Assembly: GCA_933207985.1 (NCBI GenBank)
Contig: OW240915.1
Coordinates: 119,281,895 to 119,345,894, forward strand
DNA length: 64,000 bases
Source: Pelobates cultripes
Lineage: Eukaryota; Chordata; Amphibia; Anura; Pelobatidae
Reading direction: 5' to 3'
A model generated the notes under the pieces. The model saw only the letters and a program-made list of their open reading frames with translations. It made no database searches and had not been told where the DNA came from. Below, one piece after another: positions 40,980 through 51,181 of this stretch. The first letter of the stretch is position 1. Every line of letters starts with the position of its first letter. A program made the translations under genes and the position numbers.

Positions 40980-41424
40980 GGTAGGAGTACAGACATACCG
41001 AATTGCGATAAGTTGCATTAAGACTACTAAAACAGGTAACCAAATATCCCAAACTTTCATCTGGCACTCACAGTATGAATGTAAGGGATCTGTATCTAAA
41101 TGTAGATATTTGGATATTGATTATAGTGTGTGCAAGCCAATATCAGGAGAGTCTAAATGTTTTGATCCCCATTTCCAACCCCGTACAATTTGGTTGGTAT
41201 TTCGGAATAGTAACTCCCAGGGGACATTACTAAATAGGACTGTGATAAGCACCATACATTCCGCGGGTATTCTACTATTTGATGCATGTAAGGCGATTTC
41301 GGGTAGTGGGAGACTTTGGAATGTATGTGGTAATCTTAAATGGGAACGAACTTATGGGTTTAATGATAAATACTTATGTCCCAGTAAAAGATCTACTGAT
41401 CCTGATTGCCCAAATAGAGACTAA
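40980..41424 (+). pseudogene. ERV env, N-terminal SU fragment
   Basis: An open frame downstream of a candidate splice acceptor (ending 40976) carries a run of cysteines and a Trp-rich pattern like the N-terminal half of a retroviral surface (SU) glycoprotein. It ends at TAA 41422-41424. The frame differs from that of the main env ORF at 41666, and 240 bp of stop-containing sequence lie between, so env is split. A signal peptide is not clear. No individual receptor-binding residues can be assigned. Confidence 0.55.
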
Positions 41425-41665
41425 CTTCTGCCCCTATTGGTCATGTGTAGGTTGGGCAACCTGGGAAAAACAGTGGATCAAGATATGATTATCCAAAGGT
41501 TGCCTACCACACCATACTGTAAAACTATGTGTGTAACCCCGTTCACATGACCATTTCCAATCTGCAGTACTTTATTGACAGGTTTGGAGGTCTGTTTGGG
41601 TTCAAATATATGGCACAGGAGTAGATTCAGGAACAATAATATATGTAGGTCTTGAAACTGAGACA

Positions 41666-42994
41666 GTGGCAACTCAAACTCATCAGGTTTCTCATTCCTT
41701 CTATGAGGAGATGAGTATTGAGGATAAAATTCCCCATAATGTTAACAACCTATTTATTGATTTGGCTGAGGGTATTGCAGGTAGTCTTAATGTAACTAAT
41801 TGCTATGTGTGTGGAGGTACTAATATGGGAGACCAGTGGCCATGGGAGGCAAAGGAAATATGGTACCCTGGCTCTGAGACATATGAACAACAGATACCTT
41901 TTCAGTCTGATCATCAAGTAAGTACTAGAAGTAAATCGGAATGGTGGTTAAAAACCTCCATTATAGGTCATGTTTGTATAGCCAGGAAAGGGACAATGTA
42001 TAACACGTCTGTAGGTGAGCTAACTTGCTTGGGACAAAAAGCCTATAATGTTAATACTAAAAATACTACTTGGTGGTCAGCTTCAAATGTCTCAGAACCA
42101 TCTAACCCGTTTGCAAGATATGCCAATTTAAAGGACGTATGGTTTGATCTATCCATCACATCTAACTGGAAAGCCCCAGCAAATTTACACTGGATTTGTG
42201 GTAAGAAAACTTATTCGGAGTTACCACAAGATTGGGAAGGGGCATGTGTATTAGGTATGCCAAAGCCATCTTTCTTCTTGTTGCCTATTGAAACAGGTGA
42301 GACTTTAGGTGTTAAAGTGTATGATGTGAATCATAGGAAGAAAAGGGGACCCATAGAGATAGGTGCCTGGGAAGATAATGAATGGCCTCCCCAGCGTATT
42401 ATAGATTATTATGGGCCAGCCACGTGGGCAGAGGATGGTACCTTTGGTTATAGAACCCCTATTTATATGCTCAACCGCATTATAAGGTTACAGGCGGTGG
42501 TTGAGATCATTACTAACGAGACATCACAAGCGCTCAATCTTCTAGCGAAGCATAATACCAGGATGAGGACAGCAGTTTACCAAAATAGATTAGCCTTGGA
42601 TTATCTTTTGGCAGTAGAGGGAGGTGTATGTGGAAAGTTTAACCTGAGCAATTGCTGTCTTCAAATAGATGACGAAGGGCAAGCAATAGCTGAACTTACA
42701 AGCCACATGGTTAAACTAGCGCATGTGCCTACTCAGGTATGGAAAGGGTACAATCCAAGTAGTTGGTTTGGTAGCTGGTATGAGTGGTTTGGAGGGCTTA
42801 AGGCAGTGGTAGGTGGAGTCCTACTGATTTTAATGTTGTGTCTACTCCTGCCGTGTCTTATACCCTTAGTAGTTAGGTCTGTGCAAAGCCTGATAGAAAA
42901 TATAGCAGAGAGGAAGGCTGCTGCACAGATAATGGCAATTTATAAATATAAGGCTCTAGATCAGGGAGAACCAATGCAGGAAGACGAGTGTTGA
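41666..42994 (+). CDS. ERV env remnant: C-terminal SU and complete TM subunit (442 codons)
   Basis: This is the longest open env frame. It contains the C-terminal SU half with several N-x-S/T sequons, a furin-type site RKKRG at about 42337, and a TM subunit. Within TM a heptad-like region and an immunosuppressive-domain-like stretch (YQNRLALDYLL, about 42580) precede C-x7-C-C (CGKFNLSNCC, about 42630). A hydrophobic anchor (GGVLLILMLCLLLPCLIPLV, about 42810) and a cytoplasmic tail with KYKALDQGE follow. The usual gammaretroviral motif is C-x6-C-C, so the 7-residue spacing is noted. No start codon with a signal peptide belongs to this frame. A truncated protein is possible in principle, but full env is broken upstream. 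Confidence 0.75.
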   Translation: MATQTHQVSHSFYEEMSIEDKIPHNVNNLFIDLAEGIAGSLNVTNCYVCGGTNMGDQWPWEAKEIWYPGSETYEQQIPFQSDHQVSTRSKSEWWLKTSIIGHVCIARKGTMYNTSVGELTCLGQKAYNVNTKNTTWWSASNVSEPSNPFARYANLKDVWFDLSITSNWKAPANLHWICGKKTYSELPQDWEGACVLGMPKPSFFLLPIETGETLGVKVYDVNHRKKRGPIEIGAWEDNEWPPQRIIDYYGPATWAEDGTFGYRTPIYMLNRIIRLQAVVEIITNETSQALNLLAKHNTRMRTAVYQNRLALDYLLAVEGGVCGKFNLSNCCLQIDDEGQAIAELTSHMVKLAHVPTQVWKGYNPSSWFGSWYEWFGGLKAVVGGVLLILMLCLLLPCLIPLVVRSVQSLIENIAERKAAAQIMAIYKYKALDQGEPMQEDEC

Positions 42995-43101
42995 AGATTC
43001 ACATCATAGGATAAGTCTGGTCTGGTTCAAAGGTAACTTGTGGTGTATGCAAACCAAGGTTAAGTGATGCCTCAAGTAATTGTAAAATATCAAGAGGCAT
43101 C

Positions 43102-43112
43102 AAAGGGGGGAA
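43102..43112 (+). promoter_or_regulatory. Polypurine tract of the ERV
   Basis: AAAGGGGGGAA directly precedes the 3' LTR start at 43113, the usual plus-strand primer position. Confidence 0.8.
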
Positions 43113-43547
43113 TGTGGTGGAATCTCGGTAAAAATAAATTTAGTAGGCCAAAATCTCCATGTGGCATATGTGTATGTTGTGTCAGTTGGTTAGCTACATG
43201 TAGCTAGGATACTGTCATCAGTGTACTGAGCATGTGCAGGAATGCAGGAACTGAAATTGCACTTATTTCCTTTGTCTTGGATGGGCCATGTGGTTTGACT
43301 AGATGTACAAGTCTATATTCTGCTCATTGATTGGTTAAAGGTATATGTGGGTGTAGCTATTAATGGGAGGAGTTATGTGCCTATATAGGGAGCCTGCACT
43401 ATTGTTCAGGGCTCAGAACTTGCTGTATTTTTGGTGACATTAGTCCCTCTGAGTCCCGATCAGTGATCCAATAAAGAATCTCCTCCTTCCTGAAGAAACC
43501 TGTGTCCATCTCTCTGTACTTTGCTTCCGTCAGTTTCTCCGGTATCA
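43113..43547 (+). repeat. ERV 3' LTR
   Basis: 435 bp, same ends as the 5' LTR (TGTGGTGG...GTATCA), one mismatch seen. Followed by GTAACCC, which begins a LINE remnant. Confidence 0.9.
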
Positions 43548-43639
43548 GTAACCCTCAAGGGCAGACCCCACATTAGAGTGGAAAGGAAACAGGCAGAGTC
43601 CGGCCCGCAAGATGCAGCTGCAGCACAAATCAAATCAAA

Positions 43640-44127
43640 ATTTTATTCATTCAAATTAAATTTGAACCGAACAAAATGCAAGTTACATCATCTCTCAAAG
43701 GGATCACACAGTGTTCCTGGTACCTTCAAGACTCAAAATATTCAGATAGGCGTTGGAGGGGTTGTGGAGGCCTGGGTACTCTTTCACATATATGGTGGCA
43801 CTGTGCAAAAAAACATTCTCTCCAGAGGTGGGTTTATTAAAATTTTTCCCTAAGACATCAAGTAAATTAGATAGAATCATGGTAGACCACATTCTTATTG
43901 CGGCAACATCGATCACACTTTGTTATTGGAAGTCTACTACTTTACCATCAATGAAGGAAGCACTGATTTTAGTGCTCGATAACGAAAGGTATGAACTGGC
44001 ATTGCGGCAACCCTCATCTTAAAAAGTTAATTTGCAGTTTCACTGGGATGCCTGGGAAAGTGATATAAGTAAAGAATTTCACCTGTAGATAATTCCACAT
44101 GCCCTGTTACATATTGATATACAATAT
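43640..44127 (+). pseudogene. Tx1/L1-like LINE ORF2 C-terminal fragment
   Basis: Frames contain RRWRGCGGLGTLFHIWWHCA (the C-terminal CxxxGT-x-x-H-x-x-W-x-C motif, about 43755), then KIFPKTSSKLDRIMVDHILI, AATSITLCYWKSTTLPSMKE and a short tail to about 44100. There is at least one frameshift near 43755. The 3' tail of the same LINE is likely at 56960-57216, because the DIRS element at 44130-56959 sits between. The left flank is the provirus 3' LTR. Confidence 0.7.
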
Positions 44128-44131
44128 TTCA

Positions 44132-44252
44132 TGGCTAATCATGGCAGCATATACATCATGGGTTAGCTCTGCCTCTTACAGCCAATAGGATAGAAAAAAC
44201 ACCAAAGGCTTTAAAAGGAGGCTCCATTCCTATGGTACTCAGTCTTTTTCCT
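44132..44252 (+). repeat. DIRS left inverted terminal repeat
   Basis: TGGCTAATCATGGCAGCATA starts the repeat; it matches the reverse complement of 56812-56936 with scattered differences. Confidence 0.75.
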
Positions 44253-44349
44253 GTCCTTCAGCCCTTAGTATGTGAGCATTTTACTTCCTTTACTTATGGA
44301 CATGTATGTTTTTTCTCTGTATTACTTTATTTGTTCTTGCTATTTTAGG

Positions 44350-44519
44350 GTGCCTTTATACTGTGGTGTTTTTATACTATGGTACTTTTACACTGTGATT
44401 CCTTTCAACTGTGGTGCATTATGCAGCTGTGCCTTATGCTGTAACATCTTTAAACTGTTGTGTATTATGCAGTTGTGCTTTTATTCTGTGATGCATTTAA
44501 ACTTTGATGCATTTAAGCT
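44350..44519. repeat. Degenerate minisatellite in the DIRS leader (left part)
   Basis: Units of about 25-30 bp such as CTGTGGTGCATTATGCAGCTG recur, continue at 45683-45785, and are interrupted by the solo LTR 44520-45677 with TSD AAGCT. Confidence 0.6.
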
Positions 44520-45677
44520 TGTTACAGAGATCCCCTCTGTCGGATACATACAGTCATTTTTGTTTCACCTTGCTACTTTGTTTCATACGAACCCATACTG
44601 CAAGTCATTCGTATACACGAATGACCGACCACCCGGCCCTTGGCGTGTGCCGCTAGTTAACCTCGGTGACCTCGAAACCGCCGAAAGAACTAACAAACAG
44701 CACACCCCGCTACAGGAGTGTGCCGACAATTAACCACCCAGGAGTTGCGGTTTGTGGTTAATCGCAATCTAATTGGCTGTCATCAGGGTGATCGCCGTTC
44801 GCGCACAGTTGCCCGAACGGAATACCGAACCATGCATGAAAGAACTGTCGAACGACGACCACCTAGACCCTGGAGTGTGTCACCAATTAAGCTGTGGTTT
44901 CTGGGGTTAACCGCAACCTAAGTACTTGTTCTAAGGTGGTCGCCGTTCGAATGCCGAACACCAGGAGGCGGCCATCTTTTTGTCATCGAGTGTTCGGCAG
45001 GACTTGAGAGTAAAATCCCTGGAACTATAATCGACGGATGGTTTGCACAAATCCCACTGAGGGGCCGGTTGTCCCATCCGTTGGCACAAAAACCACACGA
45101 ACAAGCTATAATATTGTGACTCTTACACGTCATTCGTGAGATCTGAGTGCAATTCATATATCTTGTGCGCTCAGTTCTGAGCTATCCAGAAAATGGTCGA
45201 ATGGGCTATTTTCATAATAAAATATAAAAGTTAAGCATTTTTATGTTATTTTCATGTGAGTAATAAAATGTGGTATTTTCATGCGCTTGGAGATAATTAG
45301 GTTAGTGTAACCGTTGAAACCAATTATCTCCAAGCTAGGGGGGGAGTGTTTCCAAAAGATGCACTTTTCTCTCATTGGTTGGGAAATTGCATTGTCCAGT
45401 GTACCATCAGGTCCAGAGGGGTTGTCCTTTGACCTGATAAATTGTATAAATTACCATGCATGAGTGACATTAAAACAGTTTGTTTTACCCTCAAATCACA
45501 GCCTCGACTCGTGTTGTAGGGAACAGTGGATCCTAGCTGTACTATAGTTAGTGGGATATTCTACACTTGCAGGAATACCAGGATATGCTGATCGGAGAGA
45601 CGCTCTTCCTCTCCAAGTTCGGGAGCCAGGATATCCAAGCGGTCCAACTTCCAGCCAGCCTGGAGGCAACCGTAACA
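44520..45677 (+). mobile_element. Solo LTR (TGTTAC...GTAACA family) with TSD AAGCT
   Basis: Starts TGTTACAGAGATCCCC, ends GGAGGCAACCGTAACA; AAGCT flanks both sides (44515-44519 and 45678-45682). Contains the ATTCGT/TTCG-rich middle (44590-44830), the CTCAGTTCTGAGCTATCC block, paired GGAGATAATTAGGTTAG / CAATTATCTCC, and ATTAAAACAG near 45469. It interrupts the DIRS leader minisatellite, so it is younger than the DIRS element. Confidence 0.88.
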
Positions 45678-45892
45678 AAGCTGTGATGTCTTTAAATTGT
45701 GGGGCATTATGCAGCTGTGCCTTAGGCTGTGATGCCTTTTATACTATGATGCCTTTATACAGTGGTGCCTTTAAACTTTGACTTTTGCACCTTGTTGCCT
45801 TTTAATCACCTTGCAGGCACATTTACGTTATGTCTTATGCTTGCCCTCGGTCCTGGTGATTTATTCCCGGTTCCCTGGGTGTTCAGGGGCCA

Positions 45893-46028
45893 TGTATGCT
45901 GTAGACCGAGCTCTCTTCCCGGTCTCTAAACGGCAAATGCACTCGGAAGAGGACCACGCATGTATGCTGCAGACCGAGCTCTCTTCACGGTGTCTAAACA
46001 GCAAATGCACTCGGAAGAGGACCACGCA
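45893..46028. repeat. 68-bp tandem duplication
   Basis: 45893-45960 and 45961-46028 are two copies of a 68-bp unit starting TGTATGCTGYAGACCGAGCT, with three mismatches seen. Lies in the DIRS 5' region. The flanking 45683-46480 shows no gene. Confidence 0.85.
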
Positions 46029-46509
46029 TATGCAGTTTGTGTCTCAAAGGGCCCAATACCGATGACTTGAATTATGGGAATACAAGTTGCGGCAGCCAGC
46101 TTTGATAAGGGCAATTGCCAGAAAGTACCTAAAATGGAGGGATAATTACAATAAACATCCCAAACTTATTTGGAAAGTATTTGTAGGGTCTCCAAACATG
46201 GGTAAATGCTGTTTTCAAACTGTTTTAAATCTGTTTTCTTGGTAATAGAGTTTGACAGTGCCCTTTTTTACTTTAGTACTTTTCCACAGGTAATATTTTT
46301 TTTTTTTTACAGCTGTTTGTTGAAAACCTCTTTCGCCTGAAGTCTGTGGATAGTTAATACAATGTCAATGTAAACATAAATCTGCACAGTGCACTCCAGC
46401 CAAGCCATAAGACTGCTTTTTCCACAGAAATCACAAATTTGCATATATATATTTTTTTATTTTTTTTATAATTCTTTTTTTATTTATTTTTTATTCATTT
46501 ATTATTTAT

Positions 46510-47142
46510 TTGATGTCTGAATCTACACCATGTTCTGAAAGGAAAACCGTTATGCATTGCCTGTCTTCAGAAGGTAACCTCTTCAGCATCACCTTTACCT
46601 GCTCAGCCACAGGACATGTTGGCATAGCTTACAAAAGAAGTTGGAATGTATTGTCTGAATCTACACCATGTTCTGGTTGTGATGGGAAAGCAGTGGAAGG
46701 AAAACAGTTATGCACTGACTGTCTCCAGAAGGTAGCCGCTTCAGAATCACCTTTAACTGCGCAGCCACATGACATGCGGGCATGGCTTACAAAGGAAGTT
46801 CCAAGGTATTTCAGAGGCCTTAGGGGTAAGAAAAATAGTCCAAAATTTACCCTGTGGAGGAAGGTATTTCCAAGTTCAACCCCTGAACTACATCACCTAA
46901 GGTGGATGCACCGATTTCCGGGATAGTCTGTGGGATGATGCTACCGCTTGACAACTCTGCTTTTTAAAAAAAATTTATGCAAGCCTATGGATCAAAAGTG
47001 GACGCAGACCTGTAAAATTTATATGCCTACCAATGCAGAATGTCATCTAGCTGGAGCTTTCACTGCTGTTTCTAGAACCATGAAAAGTGTGATTAAATAT
47101 CTAAGGGCTACTATGGAGAGAGATATTAAGAGCCAAGATTGA
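46510..47142 (+). pseudogene. DIRS gag-like ORF, frameshifted
   Basis: The frame 46510-46926 contains a repeated SESTPCS block (46518 and 46653) and CSGCDGKAVEGKQLCTDCLQ, a C-x-x-C ... C-x-x-C cluster typical of the N-terminal part of DIRS-group gag-like proteins. A later frame (46948-47142) has KIYMPTNAECHLAGAFTAVS and RTMKSVIKYLRATMERDIKS. Two frames and a gap between them make it inactive. The duplication of SESTPCS suggests a 135-150-bp internal repeat. Confidence 0.5.
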
Positions 47143-47159
47143 AGATCCAGTCTGAAGTC

Positions 47160-47809
47160 TTCAGGTTACAACTGACTTCTTCACAGAAGCTTCCCTAGAT
47201 GTAACTAGAATATTCTTTCGAACAAATGGCTTTATCTATAGCAGCTAGAAAAGCATTATGGTTCTGTTTCTGGGATGATGACTCATCCTCCAAGTCTACC
47301 CTCTACACCATTCTATTTGAAGGGGAGCTGCTGTTTGGGAACGCTTTGGATGAATCCATTAAAAAGGCGGTTGAGGGCTGCAAGGTATTTGTACCTCAGG
47401 ACTGAAGATCCTCATGGTCAGACAGGAGAACCTCCAGTGACCAGCATTTCCGAGATACATGGAGTTACTGACCCTGCAGGGAATACTCCAGAGGTAACTC
47501 ATGGCAGTTGGTAAACCTGCCTTTTGAGGTTCTAATAGAGCTATGAAGCAGTCATTTTGCTCTTCAGCAATAAACTTGTGTCTGTCCTCCAGTTCTAGGA
47601 GCCTTATTTTTCTGATCAGACATACCTAGGCTCATCACATTCTGGAGACTTGGGTGGTATACATGGTCCAGATTGATATAGACTGGAGTTTTTCTTCAGA
47701 TACAGGATTTCTTAGGTTCCATAACAAGAGCGGTTCCAGGGACAATATTCGCCTCTCTTCTGGTGCTAAAAGAAAAGGCACAGGGACGCTTATACTGGAC
47801 ATAAGAAGG
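47160..47809 (+). pseudogene. DIRS RT upstream region (left of the Gypsy insertion)
   Basis: The region up to 47809 is readable in mixed frames: ARKALWFRFWDDDSSSKSTL and LYTILFEGELLFGNALDESI (about 47250-47360), and FASLLVLKEKAQGRLYWT at about 47745. These belong to the stretch before and at the start of RT in DIRS elements. The Gypsy element at 47810 splits the RT; GAAGG is duplicated on both sides. Stops are frequent. Confidence 0.5.
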
Positions 47810-48305
47810 TGTCATGTATTCATCCGCTTACAAAAATGTGGTTAATGACATTTACTGTCCACACAGCAAAAGTTGTGCTGAGCAACAACCAAATCCACAG
47901 AAGGGTTAATGCTGAGCAGCAACTATGCAAATGAGATCTGGTAACTGCCTTTGGAGTCAAAGGCCGGTTACAGCCTATCAGACCTAGAGGAGGGGTATTT
48001 AGGCCCAGTTCTCATCCTGCTCAGTGCCCTGTCGTGGTTTCCCTTGTGGTTGTCCGAGAGCGTGTTATTGATTCTGGTTATTCTGGTTATTTGACTTTGG
48101 CATTGTTTTTGACTTCCCTGTTTTCTGGCATCCCTGACTCCTGGCTTTTCCTTATCGTTGTGTCTCTTTCTGTTTCCCTTGACCTCGGCTATTCCTGACT
48201 ATTCTTTGGTACGTTAGTCCGGCCATTCTAAGGTCCGGTATACGTTACCTATCAGTCCTCTGTGTTACACAGTTCTACGTGCTGGATCATTCTGTAATCC
48301 TGACA
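47810..48305 (+). repeat. Gypsy 5' LTR
   Basis: TATA-like GGTATTTAGG is at about 47995. The presumed transcript start TGCCCTGTCGT is at 48025-48035. GTCCGGCCATTCTAAGGTCC is near 48219. Ends AATCCTGACA. Confidence 0.88.
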
Positions 48306-48307
48306 TT

Positions 48308-48317
48308 ACGACAGGGC
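48308..48317 (+). promoter_or_regulatory. Self-priming primer binding site (inferred)
   Basis: ACGACAGGGC, 2 nt after the LTR, is the exact reverse complement of GCCCTGTCGT at 48026-48035, about 30 nt after the TATA-like box. This is the arrangement of Tf1/sushi-type elements, in which the 5' end of the mRNA folds back to prime reverse transcription. No tRNA match is apparent. Confidence 0.7.
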
Positions 48318-48333
48318 CATAGATCCTGTAGAA

Positions 48334-49234
48334 TTGTGTAAGCACATAGCTGCTTGCAAAAGGAAACTGGAGGATAATGATCACCGCTTGGATCAATTTG
48401 CCCAAGCTTTCAGTAAGCTTCTTACTCGTACAGCACATCTGCAACCTGTGGCTGCTCCTACTGTGTCACCTCTGCCTTGTGTACCTCCGCCTATATACAA
48501 GGTACCAACTATCTCTCTATCTCCTCCTCTGCATTTTGATGGTAATTTCCAAGAATGCCAGGGATTCCTTAACCAAATAGAGTATCATTTTGATGCCTCA
48601 CCAGGATCTTTTCCCACAGACAGAGCTAAATTTGGTTACCTGATGAATCAATTAAAAGGTAAAGCTTTAGCTTGGGCCAATCCATTATGGGAGAGTAATA
48701 GGAGTGTGGCACACAATTACCAGGAGTTTATTACAGAATTTAAACTGACGCCTCTACTGCCCTGATGCATATCAGACAAGGGAACCGGTCTATCTCGGAG
48801 TATGCCATAGAATTTCGTACCTTAGCTTCCGAGGTAGACTGGACTAATAGTGGGTTAATCTCTGCATTTAAAAAGGGACTATCTGAAACTATGCTAGATG
48901 AGTTTGCCGCCAAAGACTTACCCAAAAAACGTAATGAATTTTTCACTTTTGTCATGCAAATTGATAATAGATTGAGAACCAGAAAAGCTACTAGAAACAA
49001 GACCAGACACATGAATATGCCTTTAGCACCCCACTTCTCCAAACCTATTGTCACTGAATTTCCTGTACAGTCCGAACCTGAACCCATGGAGTTGGGGTAA
49101 CTAGACTGTCGGAAGCAGAAAGACAATATAGGAGAAAAGAAGGCCTATGTCTATACTGCGGTAGAAAAGGACATATGGGAAACAATTGTCCCATATGTCC
49201 GGAAAACTACCGCACCTTAAGGGGACAGGTCTAG
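48334..49234 (+). pseudogene. Gypsy gag (frameshifted) with zinc knuckle
   Basis: Three frames together cover gag: 48334-48765 (coiled N-terminus; FLNQIEYHFDASPGSFPTDR and YLMNQLKGKALAWANPLWES, the capsid-like region), 48765-49100 (RQGNRSISEYAIEFRTLASE, DEFAAKDLPKKRNEFF), and about 49104-49234 ([20 protein letters not shown], a CX2CX4HX4C knuckle that binds RNA). Frame changes occur near 48760 and 49095. Pol starts in the -1 frame relative to the knuckle frame, overlapping by about 50 nt, which fits gag-pol frameshifting. This gag is related to the domesticated RTL/PEG10 proteins of mammals through the sushi clade. Confidence 0.8.
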
Positions 49235-50619
49235 GTGTAATGGAAACGTCCTCTGGAATGGATAAAAATAGGTTTCTCCTTGATATTACTATTGCCTTTG
49301 AAAATAAGAACTTTTCATGCAAAGCCCTGATGGATTCAGGTGCCGCTGGAAACTTCATTGACGTTCAATTTGTTAAAGGTAATACTATACCTATCAAGGA
49401 GAGACTATCACCCCTAGCTGTTGAAGCTATTGATGGGAGACCACTCTCACAACCATTGATTACACACGAAACCTTACCCATTAATGTGTCCATTGGTGCC
49501 TTACATAAGGAAGAGATTACATGTCAGGTTATTGCATCCCCTTCCTGTCCGATCATATTAGGCTTTCCATGGCTTAACAAGCATAACCCTCATATTGACT
49601 GGGCTAATGGGGAAATATTAGAATGGGGTAAGGATTGTTATGAAAGGTGTATATTGAATCTTGTCAAAAGAGTGGGCACTATTGGATTACCCACTAGTAC
49701 ACCTCAAAACCTGGAAATCCCTATACAGTACCAAGACATTAAAGAAGTATTCAGCAAAACTCAGTCGAATACTCTACCTCCTCACAGACCTTATGACTGT
49801 TCTATTAATTTACTACCTTGCGCTATGCCACGTAAGGGAGCAGTCTATGCTCTGTCACCTCAGGAAAGTAGAGTAATGGAGGAATATATTAAGGATTCAT
49901 TGAATAAAGGCCACATACGAAAATCCTCCTCGCCTGCTGGGGAAGGGTTCTTTTTTGTATCTAAAAAGGACGGTGAGTTGCGCCCATGTATAGATTACAG
50001 GGCATTGAACAAAATCACCATTAAGAACGCCTACCCCATTCCTCTTATTGCTGAATTATTTGATAGACTCCAAGGTGCTAAAGTATTTACTAAGCTTGAT
50101 CTTAGAAGTGCTTACAATTTAGTGAGGATCAAGGAAAACCACGAGTGGAAGACTGCATTTAATACCAGAAGTGGACACTATGAATATTTAGTGATGCCAT
50201 TCGGGTTGTGCAATGCTCCAGCGGTTTTCCAAGATTTCATAAATGATGTACTCAGGGATTACATTTACTCATTTGTCTTGGTCTACCTGGATGATATCCT
50301 TATATATTCTCCTGACATTCAAACTCATCATGATCACGTTAGACAAGTTCTGCAGACCTTGTTAAAGAATCAACTTTATTGTAAATTAGAAAAATGCATC
50401 TTTGACCAATCTGAAGTACAGTTTTTGGGATATAATATCTTTGTCTCTGGGTTTCAGATGGATCCTAAAAAGCTGGAATTGGTTCTACAATGGCCTTTAC
50501 CCACTGGATTGAAAGCCATTCAAAGGTTCATTGGCTTTGCCAATTATTACAGAAGGTTTATAAAGGGATTTTCTTCAGTAATAGCCCCCCATCACCAATA
50601 TGACACGCAAGGGAGTTAG
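49186..50619 (+). CDS. Gypsy protease and reverse transcriptase
   Basis: This is the longest open frame in the window (477 codons). The aspartic protease has [13 protein letters not shown] (D-S-G active site, about 49327) and [13 protein letters not shown]. The RT fingers begin [20 protein letters not shown] (49937), then [15 protein letters not shown] (first catalytic Asp, about 50090), [17 protein letters not shown], and [10 protein letters not shown] (Y-L-D-D, about 50282). The thumb runs to [15 protein letters not shown] cytosine-run change at about 50585 shifts the frame and ends the ORF within the connection to RNase H. The catalytic residues are intact, so this part could be enzymatically competent, but it is cut off from RNase H and integrase. 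Confidence 0.92.
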   Translation: MSHMSGKLPHLKGTGLGVMETSSGMDKNRFLLDITIAFENKNFSCKALMDSGAAGNFIDVQFVKGNTIPIKERLSPLAVEAIDGRPLSQPLITHETLPINVSIGALHKEEITCQVIASPSCPIILGFPWLNKHNPHIDWANGEILEWGKDCYERCILNLVKRVGTIGLPTSTPQNLEIPIQYQDIKEVFSKTQSNTLPPHRPYDCSINLLPCAMPRKGAVYALSPQESRVMEEYIKDSLNKGHIRKSSSPAGEGFFFVSKKDGELRPCIDYRALNKITIKNAYPIPLIAELFDRLQGAKVFTKLDLRSAYNLVRIKENHEWKTAFNTRSGHYEYLVMPFGLCNAPAVFQDFINDVLRDYIYSFVLVYLDDILIYSPDIQTHHDHVRQVLQTLLKNQLYCKLEKCIFDQSEVQFLGYNIFVSGFQMDPKKLELVLQWPLPTGLKAIQRFIGFANYYRRFIKGFSSVIAPHHQYDTQGS

Positions 50620-51180
50620 CAGTACGATATGGTCTAAGGAGGCTATAGAAGCCTTTGAAACTCTCAAACAGTGGTTTGCCTCTGCCGACATATTGATACA
50701 TCCTGACACCAGTAAACCTTTCATACTAGAAGTTGATGCATCAGAGACAGAGATAGGGGCAGTTCTCTCCCAGAGGGAGAGCCAGGATACTCCATTGCAT
50801 CCTTGTGGTTACTTCTCTAGAAGGTTGTCGCCTGCCGAGCGCAATTATGATATTGGCAATAGGGAATTGTTGGCCATTATTCTAGCTCTCAAGGAGTGGC
50901 GACATCTTTTAGAGGGTTCCAAGGACCCCCTTTTGATCATTACTGATCACAAAAACCTGGCTTACATAGGATGCTAAACGATTGTCTTCTAGACAAGCTA
51001 GGTGGTCTCTGTTCCTTTCTCGCTTTAATTTTCTTATTACTTATAGACCTGGTTCTAAAAATGTCAAGGCAGACGCCTTATCCAGACATTTGATACTGAG
51101 TCTATACAAGAGCAAGAAAAGTCCCATATCATTCCCCCGGAATGTATCATTGCTTCCACTATCCTTTCATTGTCCTCTCC
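50600..51180 (+). pseudogene. Gypsy RNase H
   Basis: Frame 50600-50977 encodes [36 protein letters not shown] (catalytic Asp, about 50730), then [20 protein letters not shown] with the catalytic Glu, and [21 protein letters not shown] stop after 50977 and a frameshift lead to [20 protein letters not shown] at 50982-51100. The LINE insertion begins at about 51182. Not functional as part of one polyprotein. Confidence 0.85.
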
Positions 51181-51181
51181 A

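Larger units (their letters stand above)
36582..43547 (+). mobile_element. Class I endogenous retrovirus (provirus), internally deleted
   Basis: A 6966-bp provirus lies between two 435-bp LTRs that differ at one position by eye (G/A at about 36931 and 43462). It has a tRNA-Gly-type primer site, a gag start, a nucleocapsid zinc finger, a protease, the tail of integrase, env in two frames, and a polypurine tract. RT, RNase H and most of integrase are absent and gag carries stops, so it is defective. The near-identical LTRs say the integration is recent, or that the LTRs were homogenised by gene conversion. Flanking tetranucleotides are GTAT and GTAA, so the duplication is imperfect. Class I assignment rests on pol and env motifs. 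Confidence 0.85.

Noticed and set aside
44272..44733. 153-codon plus-strand ORF rich in Cys and Tyr
   Set aside because: It spans the DIRS leader minisatellite and runs into the solo LTR, across a known insertion point.
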